DNA of 64,000 nt, from contig CAXEFP010000979.1 of the NCBI GenBank assembly GCA_963995525.1, forward strand, positions 1 to 64,000, in the 5' to 3' direction. Numbering within the stretch: the first letter of the stretch is position 1; the number at the start of each line of letters is the position of its first letter. This DNA comes from Escarpia spicata. Lineage: Eukaryota; Annelida; Polychaeta; Sabellida; Siboglinidae. Below the pieces are notes generated by a model. It saw nothing but the letters and a program-made list of their open reading frames with translations, had not been told where the DNA came from and searched no databases. Positions 1 to 13,337 of this stretch are shown in pieces. A program made the translations under genes and the position numbers.

Positions 1-2820
<2,820 letters not shown>

Positions 2821-3509
2821 AGCTTCCATTGGGTGGTTTTGGTATAACATATATTTTTGTGTCAAACGACTGGATCGGTGAAACGTCAACCACAGACTGT
2901 GGGAGACTGTTTCATACGCCTCTGCGTCGGTATATAAATGAGTTATTTCTAATATTTAATCGGCATCTTTCTTTAAATATTTTTAGGTGGTGCCCTTTCG
3001 TATGTGATTCGTTGGCTCCCAAAGTAACAACATTGGACAAGACTGCTGGATCATATTTCCCTGTTAGTATCTTATACATTTGAATCATATCTCCCGTGTG
3101 GCGACTGTATAATAGAGTTGGTAATTTCAGTCTCTGTAAACGTTCTATCTATTCAAGGTCTTTGAAACCAGGAATTAATTTGGTTGCTGTGCGCCGACCA
3201 TTTTCAAGAGCTGTAATATATTTAATTAAGAATGGACTTAAAAGTTGTAGAAAAACACTTTTCATCGATGTGATCGAAAGTATGTCGGATTATCCCCATC
3301 ACCGAATTGGCTTTTTTTTTCTTTCTGACATATGCTTCAAAATCAAGCGATGGATCGAAAGTGACTCGAATAACTTTCACATTGTCCGTACTTGTAAGTG
3401 TTGTCTGGTTGTTTCCCAATGAATAGGCTTTATTCCTTGTGAATAATGATCCAATTCTCATATGGATACATTTATGTGGATAAAATGTGATATTTACTCT
3501 TACTCGCAA
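2821..3509 (-). pseudogene. LINE reverse transcriptase C-terminus, decayed
   Basis: On the minus strand the frames give the characteristic tail of CR1/jockey-type reverse transcriptases. The 5' part has the thumb segment (VTFDPSLDFEAYVRKK, then SVMGIIRHTFDHIDEKCFS). After stops and a short deletion come KLIPGFKDLE, ERLQRLKLPTLLYSRHTGDM and IQMYKILTGKYDP, ending with a weak match to the NSLP.SVV segment near 2880. The N-terminal RT domains and endonuclease are absent, so this is a 5'-truncated copy. Several stops and frameshifts make it non-functional. Its first ~75 bases are also part of the adjoining 800-bp tandem duplication. Not a host gene. Confidence 0.85.
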
Positions 3510-5041
3510 GTTCCTGTACAGAAGAAATAATTGTATGGTTTACAAATGCTGATGTACTGAAAAGAAGAACTAACTGGACTAAAACGTAAAATTAAAAAAC
3601 CACTCAACTCCACCACATGTTATAGCAATATCAGAAGTAAATCCTACACGTTTTAATAGACAACTTACCACGCAGGAATACAACTTGGAATTGTATTATA
3701 TGGAAACTGTGAACATTATTGAAGGCAAAGGCAGAGGGATGTTCTTGTTTATTCACCATTTTTTTTGCATTTCAAGTACACCAGTTTGATGTTGAGTTGA
3801 ATGAAGCACTGTTTTGCATTTTGGTACTGAAACGGAAGGATACCCTTTTGTTAGGCTCTTTTTATAGAAGCCTTAACAGTACCATTGAGAACAATGACAA
3901 CCTTAAGAAATTACTGGATACAATAACTGAGAAATGTTTTTCACATGTTCTGCTATTCTTGGAGATTTCAACTACCCGTAGATTGATTAGTAAATAATTT
4001 AAACTACAGCAGCAAGTACTGAAGATAAATAATTTAAATTAATAAAATAAATCGAGACTGTTACTTGGTGCAACGTTTTATAGAGCCCACTAGAGGTAAC
4101 GGTACAACTAAACCATCGCTCCTTGACCTTATAATCACTAGTGAATACCGAGATCTCAAGAGTCGAGACTCCATCAGCATTAGGAAGAAGCGACCAATCA
4201 TTCAAAGCCAAGCTAAAATCATTAGGAAAAACAGATATTCCTTGTGAATAATGATCCAATTCTCATATGGATACATTTATGTGGAGAAAATGTGATATTT
4301 ACTCTTACTCTCAAGTGCCTGTACAGAAGAAATAATTGTATGGTTTACAAATGCTGATGTACTGAAAAGAAGAACTAACTGGACTAAAACTTAACATATA
4401 AAAACCACTCAACTCCACCACATGTTATAGCAATATCAGAAGTAAATCCTACACGTTTTAATAGACAACTTACCACGCAGGAATACAACTTGGAATTGTA
4501 TTATATGGAAACTGTGAACATGAGTTAAGGCAAAGGCAGAGGGATGTTCTTGTTTATTCACTTTTTTTTGCATTTCAAGTACACCAGTTTGATGTTGAGT
4601 TGAATGAAGCACTGTTTTGCATTTTGGTACTGAAACGGAAGGATACCCTTTTGTTAGGCTCTTTTTATAGAAGCCTTAACAGTACCACTGAGAACAATGA
4701 CAACCTTAAGAAATTACTGGATACAATAACTGAGAAATGTTTTTCACATGTTCTGCTATTCTTGGAGATTCCAACTACCCGAAGATTGATTAGTAACTAA
4801 TATCAACTACAACAGCAAGTACTGAAGATAAATAATTTAAATTAATAAAATAAATCGAGACTGTTACTTGGTGCAACGTTTTATAGAGCCCACTAGAGGT
4901 AACGGTACAACTAAACCATCGCTCCTTGACCTTATAATCACTAGTGAATACATCGAGATCTAAAGAGTCGAGACTCCATCAGCATTAGGAAGAAGCGACC
5001 AATCATTCAAACCCAAGCTAAAATCATTAGGAAAAACAGAT
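3433..5041. repeat. ~800-bp direct tandem duplication, two copies
   Basis: Copy 1 (about 3433-4232) and copy 2 (about 4233-5041) are near-identical. Both start with CCTTGTGAATAATGATCC and end with a run of A followed by CAGAT. Each includes ~75 bp of the minus-strand LINE relic plus a plus-strand LINE endonuclease fragment, so the duplication happened after the two LINE pieces were joined. Differences are a few substitutions and short indels, for example CATTATTGA versus CATGAGTTA. Confidence 0.9.
3719..4247 (+). pseudogene. LINE endonuclease fragment, duplication copy 1
   Basis: The translated frame carries a stretch typical of the apurinic/apyrimidinic-type endonuclease of CR1/jockey-like non-LTR retrotransposons. 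It reads FDVELNEALFCILVLKRKD, then LLLGSFYRSLNST and LLDTITEKCFSHVLLF, and in a shifted frame TKPSLLDLIITSE. In the family the segment after HVLLF carries the catalytic GDFN motif. Here it reads LEIST, so the motif is gone as well as the frame. No upstream ORF1 is present. A decayed fragment with no expected function. Confidence 0.8.
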
Positions 5042-5280
5042 TATGGAAGAATATCTTCTTACCAAAGATATCGAAACTTAAGAGAAATTTTGTCGATTGC
5101 GCTATTAGGTCAGGAGACTGACAAGAAAGCACAGAAACTGTATGAAAAGGATATAATTAATGAAATAAAACATAATCTAAGAAAAAGTGGCATATAAAAA
5201 CTATAAAAACTAGCATATCAAAACTAAAGACATTTAAACCATCAGGACTTGGTGGCCGCCATCCTTGTGTCTTAAACGAA
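4560..5280 (+). pseudogene. LINE endonuclease to RT start, duplication copy 2
   Basis: Second copy of the endonuclease fragment (same FDVELNEALFC and LLLGSFYRSLNST segments; GDFN again lost, reading LEIPT). Because it is the last copy it continues past the duplication into the endonuclease-RT linker. It then reaches the first RT residues near 5223-5275 (TFKPSGLGGRHPCVLNEVV, matching the SPGPDGLHP..L.E motif at the start of LINE RT domains). It stops there; the rest of RT is missing. Several frameshifts. Confidence 0.75.
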
Positions 5281-5648
5281 GTAGTAAAGAGCACCGGCAG
5301 TATATTATCAAACATATATGACCTGCTCTGGTCCTATTTCTTCCTTATTTGTTGTCTCCAGACCTGCTCTGGTCCTATTTCTATACTTGATTGCAGAGGC
5401 ATGTTTATTGTGCTTAACTCTCCTGTTGACATCAACAAGTGACTTGGCTCTCTTTCTCAGGAGGGCATTTTTCACACCCTAGAGAATAGATGCCAATGCA
5501 TGGTCTTTCACAAGCCACCTGCACAATGTGACACCGTTCTGCCCCCTTAGCAGATAACATAAAGGGTGGCCTGATAAAATTGCCTTAAGTATTCCTCTCC
5601 TGGGGATGTAGAAAGTTGACTGTTATACACAGTGTATAGGGACACATG
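5281..5648. other. unassigned; short duplicated segment
   Basis: GACCTGCTCTGGTCCTATTT occurs twice (5321 and 5363). The minus strand has a weakly coding-like stretch (ILKAILSGHPL, then LLRKRAKSLVDVNRRVKH, in interrupted frames), which may be an old transposase or LINE relic. I do not recognise the family. Confidence 0.3.
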
Positions 5649-5694
5649 TCACGCACACGCACACGCACACGCACACGCACACGCACACACACGG
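5649..5694. repeat. (ACGCAC)n microsatellite
   Basis: About seven copies of the hexamer CACGCA ending in a CACACA run. Confidence 0.95.
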
Positions 5695-6848
5695 TGTTAT
5701 TTCAGAACGTATGGTTGAGTAATAGTGAGATTATGACAGCTATCCTTTGGCCTTTTTTAAATGGCTCGAATTCAGTGTGTTTGATACAGGAAATGTCGTC
5801 ACAAAGAAGAAGACAGAGTTAACAGGCATTAATATAGCGCTGGCGGCCAGTCACGCAGGGTCACCCAGAATGGGATGATGAAGAACAAGGGTGAGTGCTA
5901 ATGAAAACGAACTATCCTGAAGAATGTTCAGTAATCTAAGGGCGAGTGCTGTTTTGTTGACTTAACTGTCTACTAGTGCATCACTAGTGAGTATAATGTG
6001 CTTGGTGTGGAACTTGAAAACACGTTTTCAACATTTTAGTGACACTGTTGAAAAGATATTCAGCCGGGTTATCAATTAATAGTAACACGTGGACATGAAA
6101 TTTACACTTGAAAGTGGATATATCTATAACATTATTATATTCGAAGCATAGCTGTATCTATTCGTTATTTACACATAAAATACAAGTTTTGTTAAAACTA
6201 ATGAAATAACAACACATGTTAATGTTTGTGAATAATTAATAAATATAATGATACATGTAGTAAAGCAATTGATCGTGTTCTGCATATACACTCGTCACAC
6301 TGCAAATACACTTTTGGTGACGTGTCTATCGTCACACAAAATTTCCTCCCAATGATTCGTGTGGATTCATCGTGTTGCCCAAGGGGATTACTTGGGATGT
6401 ATCCAGTTGGGAACCTAACCCTTAAAAAGTGGGTTTATATATGTTTGTTCAGAAAGTTTCCTAACAAGTATATATTGTATTATTTTTCTGTCAAATTATA
6501 CAAACATACAATATTATTTCTTTTGTGAAACATTAACATTCGTTTATGAAATTGCAGATACGTGTATGTATGTACCATACGACTTTTGCAACAATGTAAA
6601 CAATATATTTGTGACTGAATGCTATTAGAGTATTGTGTTGTAAATGCAGACATACTATGTCATTTGTTTGTTTAAAAACTGTTGGACTGTTGTTTGTGAT
6701 AACAATGTTTCAGTGTTGTGTGTGGCAGGTTCGATCCCTGCTAATGTTCATTGATACATTACTGGTTGTGCACACACACACTTACTCCATTCAGTAATTT
6801 CAGCCGTTTACAAGAACTCCATCTAAATTAAGTTAATTCCACTTAAAC
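5695..6848. other. no gene seen
   Basis: AT-rich non-coding sequence with no long frame, no recognisable protein motif and no strong repeat. Confidence 0.6.
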
Positions 6849-8250
6849 AACTATTGGAAATAGCACAGCAAATTATGGATTTTAAAAGAAATTAACCAGG
6901 TATATTGCAAGGTATATTATGTCCTGATGTCTGATGTTATGGTTTCTAGATTATCAGGGTTTCACTATCATATGAACACTTGTCATAACAAGTTAAAATT
7001 TGTGTAACAAATTTATTGACACATCTATAATCATGTACACACATGCTGAATAATATTAGGCATTGGCAATTGGTATGACAACAATATTTTCAGACAAACA
7101 TGTGTATTAAAACAGGCAATTCTCTTTTACTTCATCCCATGATCAGAGGTAATTAGTGACTAGTCTTTTTGTTTTCACTTCTCTAGATTTAAGTACAAAT
7201 CGGCTTGCATTTTGCTTAATTAACATAATGCCAGTTCTTGATGTGTTTACCATAAAGGTGTACTATATTCAACAGTACGTGGCCAGTGACATCTGTGCTG
7301 TTATTGCCACCTTGAGATTTATTTTAAATACAAGTTTTAAGAGATAGTGTTACTGAATGTAAAATGTTTCAAACAATTTCAAGTTAGGGAATAACAAAAT
7401 AATGCTCTTCTTGAGGAAACATTATTTCTTAATATAAAAATAAATAGTACACAAGTTACTATTGATAGCATACATACTTGAATTGAGTGAACTTTGCCTA
7501 GTACCACCAATATGGGCAAAAACTCAACATTACCCAGCTAAATGTAGATCTACACACCATAAACTGTGTTCATCTTGGAACTAATGAGCATCTAGTATTC
7601 ACCAGGTCAGATATCCACAGCTAGACGAGCATGTTGATAAATCTTTAAATAATTTACTACGAAAACCTATCGTTTCTTTACCATGTGCTTTTGACATTTT
7701 CATTTGAACGTACTGGCATTTAAAATATAAGGCAACAATGCAGTATTTTGAACATATATATCGTTAAACCAGGCATGGTTCCTTCAGCTCTACAAAACTA
7801 CAAAAGCAGGCATGGGACATGTGAAATGTTGTACATTCTAATAAAATACATCACAAGATTTCTTTCCCTACAATTCTGTTTCTGTGTGAAAAAATATTCA
7901 ATAAGTATTTGGCATATTTGGCATTTGCACTCAATAAATACTTTGCATCAGACCATCACTTCTGTTGGCATGATCTAGTGATAAGATTGCACATAATTAC
8001 CTTATCTCGCCATCATATTAACATTTCTTTATAAATTTACCCTTCACCATTAAAGGACAACATTTCACTGCTAGAAAATGTGTACACATTAAGCAAAATT
8101 ACAAAGAATTCACATCTACAGGCTAATGGTACAATTCAATCTGACATTAGTTAACCTCCTGTTTTGCATAGATCTGATCTACACATTTTGTATCATTGTA
8201 GCTATACACAAGTTTATAGTGTCTAGATTATGTTCGCAACATTGAAAATA
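6849..8250. repeat. segmental duplication, copy 1
   Basis: Aligns in direct orientation with 35887-37785. It starts with a shared AACTATTGGAAATAGCACAG and continues through GACAAACATGTGTATTAAAA to the block ending near ACATTGAAAATACATTG. Copy 2 carries about 570 extra bases (35913-36480), so this copy lost, or the other gained, that segment. Identity is high but has many small differences, so the event is not recent. It lies just downstream, in the minus-strand sense, of a terminal exon and may include 3' untranslated or intergenic sequence of a duplicated gene. Confidence 0.85.
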
Positions 8251-8588
8251 CATTGAATGTTTCTCTTGGGTTGACTTGGCTCCGATGCCTAAGTCAATAT
8301 CTACTCTTCAGCATGTCCTATTACAGCATCAGGCCCAGCAGAACCAACCAACCAATCCTCTAACATCTCCCTTCCAGCGGTGCATAGGCATCCACCTTCA
8401 TGACATTTTGTTTGCCACTTGTCACGACTTCCAATACTTAATAATTTCATCAGTCATATAATAGATCTTTTTATCATACATTTGTCAGCATGATGACAAC
8501 AAAACTGTGCTTTTGTTTGAAATATCAACCAGTTCTTATTCTGTTAATACGTTTCAAATCAACTATCAACCAGCCGAGATATATCATT
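8251..8588. other. possible 3' untranslated region of the 8589-8836 exon
   Basis: No coding signal. On the minus strand it follows the stop codon of the laminin G-like terminal exon, so it is a candidate 3' UTR. I did not identify the polyadenylation site with confidence. Confidence 0.3.
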
Positions 8589-8836
8589 TTAATCGGTTAC
8601 ATTTATGTTAATAAAACTAATAAAGCTGACAAAGCCCCAAAACATAAAGAAACAAGAACACTGTAGCAACTGGATGGCCGTAGCAATGAGGGGTGTCAGG
8701 GCGCCACGACATACCCCGACAGCGTCATTGGTGAGGTCCAGGGGTCCCTTACCCTGGATATACAGGTTGCTGACACAACCCTCTAGCATCTTCTCGTACT
8801 GACCAAATGTCATGCCATCCAGGATAGGCACGCCAC
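8589..8836 (-). CDS. terminal exon: laminin G end plus hydrophobic tail
   Basis: A minus-strand exon begins after a TATGCTTCAG acceptor at 8837-8838 and runs in phase to a TAA. Starting in phase 1, the product reads GGVPILDGMTFGQYEKMLEG, then CVSNLYIQGKGPLDL. This is the C-terminal half of a laminin G domain (GGVP strand, GC.SNLYI strand, PLDL). After one more cysteine come about 30 hydrophobic residues (LIATAIQLLQ, then FFMFWGFVSFI), like a GPI-attachment signal or a C-terminal membrane anchor. The rest of the gene should lie at higher coordinates on this strand, but LINE debris follows and no partner exon was found nearby. Neurexin-, agrin- and perlecan-type proteins share this domain, so the exact gene is unresolved. 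Frame intact, acceptor good, function inferred. Confidence 0.6.
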
Positions 8837-8846
8837 CTGAAGCATA

Positions 8847-8895
8847 ACCAAATCAAATCAAATCAAATTTATTGTAACTCATTACAATACATCAA
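8847..8895 (-). repeat. (CAAAT)n / (GATTT)n LINE-like tail
   Basis: CAAAT repeated four times followed by TTATTGTAACTCATTACAAT. Read on the minus strand this resembles the 3' terminus of non-LTR retrotransposons that end in short tandem repeats after an AATAAA-like motif. It abuts the splice acceptor of the 8589-8836 exon and supplies its T-rich tract. Confidence 0.6.
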
Positions 8896-9092
8896 GTTAA
8901 GACAAATCCTATATAATAACATAATGAGCAGAACAAGGGAAGAACATTATACTATGTTATATTCCCTACATAACAACCAATGTCAACCCTCTGGCAATAC
9001 TGGCCGAACACGCTTAAATATTAATCTATCCTGCACGTGATATGTTGCCTAGCAAAACCTCCCGTCAAATCAACAGAAAACAGAGATGTGTG

Positions 9093-10293
9093 TGTGTGAT
9101 AATTTAGATATATTTGCTGCGGTCTCTGATGATGATGTGCACAAGTTGGTTATGAAATCTAAGACAACCAGTTATGTTCTGAACCCCATGCCAACCAAAT
9201 TGGTCAAATAGTATATTGAGGAATTTGTGCCATTCCTTACACACATCATCAATTGCTCCATTGCTGCTGGGGAATTCCCACACGAATGGAAGACTGCATT
9301 TGTAGAGCCACTGCTTAAAAAAGCAGAACTGGATCCTATTCCAAAAAACTATCGCCCTGACAGACAGTCAGATATGGGGTCAAGTACATTGAAAGGTATT
9401 TAAATGCAAATGCAATTTGTTAATGTCAAATGCAAATACTTTTCAAAAGTATTTCAATACTGTTCAAATACTTGACGTCCCCGTGCTCGTGCATAATACA
9501 TAATGACAAAAATGAGCTATACTTGACCTTTGTTTATCCAGAATTAAGGGAGTTCATTGAGTCCATAGACCCATGTTATAATTGGTCACACATTTTTTTA
9601 TTTTCTCCTGTGACAGGTTAATCCTGTTTTCCATTTCCTGTGCCCATTGATGCGTCTTCCAATAAAATTAGAATAAGCCACCCACTGTTAATTAAATGCC
9701 TGCTAACCTGATCCTGTCACAGGCCAACTGATACACTGATCATCCATCTGATAATGACCCGAGTAGTTAATGATCATCAAAGCATGCAAATGCTGCAGTT
9801 GGTCAGCTAATAAAAGAGCTATAGGAAGGCCAGTTTTCTCTCAGTGAATGTCATGCCTCGGTGATCACAAAAGTAACACGATTGACTTGTATCAACAGCC
9901 CAGACCAAGCAACAATTTAATTAAGTACAGGTGTGATAACAGTTTTCATTGACATAATTAAATGCTATAAGTTCAAATACTTTTAAAATGTATTTAAATG
10001 CAAATAGTTTTGGCTCCAAATTTTTAAATGCAAACACTGGATCAGTTGCATTTAAATGCGTTTAAATGCAAATGCATTTGCATTTGACCCCATGTATGCG
10101 CCCTATATCGAATCTCCAGTATATCTCTAAATTAACAGAACGGTCTGTTGTAGACTAACTTTGCTTTCAATCAGAATGTGGATTTCCTTGCCACCTTGTC
10201 AGTCGGCGTAAAGAGCTGGACATTCTACTGAAACTACACTTGTAAAGGTCCAGTCTGACATTCTTTTAAACATGGACCAACAGAAACGCCACA
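9093..10293 (+). pseudogene. LINE reverse transcriptase N-terminal half, split by a DNA element
   Basis: The plus strand encodes typical jockey/CR1 RT motifs. The first part (9093-9360) reads VLNPMPTKLVK, FLTHIINCSIAAGEFPHEWK and KKAELDPIPKNYRP. After a 738-bp inserted element the same protein resumes at 10099: ISNLQYISKLTER, a decayed stretch, then HSTETTLVKVQSDILLNMDQ up to about 10292. Coding similarity then stops and a different LINE in the opposite orientation begins. Stops (for example TAG at about 9209) and small indels show it is dead. The YxDD region lies downstream and is not present. No 5' endonuclease was seen. Confidence 0.85.
9361..10098. mobile_element. hAT-like non-autonomous element, 738 bp, inserted in a LINE
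   Basis: The ends carry an exact 10-bp inverted repeat, ATGGGGTCAA (9374-9383) and TTGACCCCAT (10084-10093), flanked by short imperfect outer bases. The subterminal regions are packed with AAATGCAAAT and ATTTAAATGC motifs in both orientations. The flanks CGCCCTGA (9353-9360) and CGCCCTAT (10099-10106) look like an 8-bp target duplication with two changes, the size expected for hAT elements. Removing the insert rejoins the host LINE reading (KNYRP to ISNLQ), which supports the borders. No transposase is encoded. Confidence 0.75.
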
Positions 10294-11550
10294 GCAGTTG
10301 GGGAGGATTTGACACTTCCAATACGAACGACTTGATGCCGACCGGACAAGTAAGATCTGAACCACTCAAGTGCAGCGCCAGTGACACGGAATCTGTGAGT
10401 GATTCTGCTCAATTGAATTCCGTGGACAATTGTGTCAAAAGCGGCGATCAAGTCAAGCATAACCAACACAACAACACAGCCACGGTCTACTGCAGACATA
10501 ATATCATTGTGAACTTTAAGCAGAGCCGTTTCAGTTGAGTGATCTTGTCGCTATGCCGATTGAAACTGGTCGTGCAAGTTGTTCTCTTGCATGTGGACAT
10601 TCAGCTGTTTTGCTACAACGCGCTCGATTACTTTAGAGAGAAATGTCAGATTCGATACAAGTCGATAATTCTGCATTGATTCTGGATTTAGTCCAGCCTT
10701 CTTGATGGCGAGATGCAGCCAGTCTTGTATTTATCCGGAACAACGGACGCGTGCGAATAAACTAAGCTGACCTGCATTATGATTGTATTGAGAAACCAGT
10801 TCTTCTACGTTCAGCAAGTCAAGATCATCCGAACGGAACAGTGGAATGTCTTGTCGAAAAGACACTACATTATTGTTGCATAACTTGCAATATTTGATTT
10901 TCATCAAAAGAGTGCGATGTTGAAGAATGGCTATGATGAAACTCACCGCAATGTGGTCAGAAAGGCCCATGTCCGTAAAGGTAACATTTCGAACAAGGTG
11001 TTCGTCCTTGCTGCGGCCTGGTCATGAGTACATCCAAAGTGTGTCCTTTCCAGTGGGTTGGCCCGCGAACATGCAACACCATCCCTGTGGCATTCACATA
11101 ATTGGTCAATCGCCGTGCATCAAAATTTGCAGCGTTGTCAATATGAAAGTTCAAATCTTCCATGATAATCAGAGGTCCAGGTTTTGTGGCATGCTGGTAG
11201 ATGAAACGGTCCCATTCTTTAAAAAAACACAGTTGTTGACAAGCCATTTATCACAGATGGCGGCGGTCGATAAATAACAACGATTCTCAAGGATGACATT
11301 GGTGTTCAAAGGATCGAAATGCATCGGTATCCTGTTTGTGTAAGACGATTTCGGCGTGTGCTTGATGGAATATCCATATGGTACAATGTCTGTAATCACA
11401 TTGGCGTCCCTCGAAGGCTTCAACCACGTTTCGCATATCGCCATCATATCGAGATGGTTTTCAAGTATATGATCCGCAATGGCGAGTGTTTTGTTCTGAC
11501 ACGATTGTGCGTTAACGTAGCATACTCTTACGCCTTGATCGCGCTATAAC
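10294..11550 (-). pseudogene. LINE with endonuclease and RT N-terminal half
   Basis: Read on the minus strand from 11550 down: endonuclease start (RVCYVNAQSCQNKTLAIADH, LDMMAICETWLKPSRDANVI), then LIIMEDLNFHID, where GDFN of the family reads EDLN, then GPTHWKGHTLDVL and a GLSDH motif near 10970. The RT part follows: HSTETALLKVHNDI, MLDLIAAFDTIVHG (motif A, with its Asp) and WFRSYLSGRHQVVRIG, ending at SSPTAVA just before the PQGSVLGP motif. Several frameshifts (near 10970, 11170, 11300) break it. It ends at about 10294, where it abuts the opposite-strand LINE. CR1/L2-like; a different family member from its neighbour. Confidence 0.85.
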
Positions 11551-12189
11551 TGTTTACACAATGGTAAAGTTATGACATTTGGTACATTTGGCTTGGTTGT
11601 GCCAACGTCGGTACTCTTGCGTAGTGAATTATTGTCCTGATCTGTTTTGTGACTTTACGACCGCCAAGGTAGACGAACGCTTGAAGATGCACAGTTGGTG
11701 AAAGAGAAGATTCACACAGCAGGTCACCGGAGATCTGATATACCTGGTTGCATGGGCGGCAGTTGACAACAAATGTGTCCTAGAATAACGCACCACTGAT
11801 GTTGACACACACGCATGCTGAAGTGCGTCTTGCGTCACTGAGTATCATTGGCGATTGCACAACAGTTGTCCGTGGTCCGGTGTTATCCAAGAATAGACCA
11901 CAGCGTTCTGCTTGACAAGTTTGCAACCGGTTCTCAAGGCAAGCGTAGACGAATGTCGATTAAAAACAATAACAGTCCGGCACCAGTAATAATTTTCAAG
12001 TAAAATGTAAACGTCCGAAGTAATATATGTACCTCTATACACGCACCTGAGAAATATGAAAAACGTTCCTAGAATTGAAATACGTCAAACTTGTAACAAT
12101 AAGACAGCTGTCGTGGAAGCTACTGCCAAGCACAACACCTCAGCTCCATGTCATGCCATGAATATGTACAAAATAAAATCGACACACAC
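11551..12189. other. possible LINE 5' region; no gene recognised
   Basis: Upstream, in minus-strand sense, of the endonuclease. It may hold the 5' untranslated or ORF1 part of that LINE, but short frames such as 11629-11838 show no recognisable domain. Confidence 0.4.
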
Positions 12190-12300
12190 CTCAGAAGGGC
12201 GGGATACTTGTAAATAAACAAGGGTTGAACTCTCGATAAGCCAAAAGGCTGCCATCTAAAGTTAATTATCTGCGTGGCAATCTTGTTAAATAAGCTGAAA
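12190..12300 (+). repeat. 3' end of the LINE family also found at 55010-55135
   Basis: Shares AGGGCGG.ATAC, then CTCTC.ATAAGCCAAAAGGCT, GCCATCTA.AGTTAATT and GGCAATCTTGTTAAAT with 55016-55130. At the second locus this sequence directly follows an RT C-terminus. This is therefore the short 3' tail of a severely 5'-truncated copy. Confidence 0.75.
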
Positions 12301-12670
12301 TTATGCTGACGCGGCGGTGAACAATTTCAATAGCAACCCCCATCTTCTGATGTCACAGTTGAGCCAGGCAAGCAAGCGGAGAAACTGAAGAAAAGTTGAA
12401 GTGAAGATACAGCGACATGGCGTAGCGGCAAAAAAAATCAACAGACCTCCCCCGCCCGTCTTCCCATTTCATCAGTTGAGACGAGTTAGGAGACAGCGCA
12501 AGAGACAGCGAGAAGACGGTGAAATTACGGCTGCGCAATGACGAAACATTTTCAACAGAACCCCCCCCCGCCCCATACTCCCCTTCACCCCCCAGTCATC
12601 CGATGTCACCAGTCGAGCAGAGACAGTGGAGAAGCTGAAGTTACGCAGAAGCAACACATTTTCTGCGACT
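12301..12670 (+). repeat. ~112-bp tandem repeat, ~3 copies (G-tract element family)
   Basis: Three diverged units start near 12309, 12421 and 12537. Each has a C-run, a CTTC.GATGTCA.CAGT block, a GACAGCG.AGAAGCTGAA block and a CGGC.GCG.CGACGAAACA block. The same unit occurs near 23825-23970 and, inverted, near 13965-14160. They appear to be the internal repeat of an unclassified interspersed element. Confidence 0.65.
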
Positions 12671-13337
12671 ACAGCATTTGGTTTGGCTCAGATCGAGAAA
12701 CCCTCACCTGCACCTTAAGTTAAGCCTTAAGACTCCAAAAAAATGTCTGATTACACCCCCGTGAAGTTCACAGAAACTCTCTGAGGCTCACAAAACACTT
12801 CCAATTATACACCTACCAACCTCACCTCCTTCACTGTAACAGCAAGACGTCTCTGGATGTAGTTTTTTGTGTGCGACAAATAGTGGCGCCACATCACGGG
12901 GCTTGGTTAATCAAGGCTAGAGGAAAATGCTTTAGTTCCAACAGATGACATTACTGCTACTAGCAGTCCACGGACAGCCGTCTCAGATCTGCTGAACCGG
13001 AATTAAACGTACTTAAGAAAGTTCATGCCAGCATGACACAGACGCCTATAAACAATCATAGTTGTTGATGAGACGGTAGCTGTTTGAGTGTCAACACAGT
13101 GTGCTTGCGAGATCACTCAGAACAGCCTCAACTAGTCGTTTAGTTAGTTAATGGGTAGATGTCAACACCATCCCTATGAAAAACCATTGCACGTAATATT
13201 TTATCATACCTTTACAGACTTATGTTACGTATAAACATCGAATCAAACAGACATGCAAATATTATAGTAATTGTTATAGATGTGGGCTCTCCATCTTTGC
13301 GCATCATCTTTGTCAAACACGTCCGTAGATGAAAGCA
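12671..13337. other. no gene seen
   Basis: No frame or repeat that I can support. The 3' part may be decayed coding sequence of the XPG/FEN-like relic that follows. Confidence 0.5.

Noticed and set aside
7748..7978. Small frame conserved in both segmental-duplication copies (also 37285-37509)
   Set aside because: Similarity follows from the duplication; indels and replacements show no coding constraint, and there is no domain.
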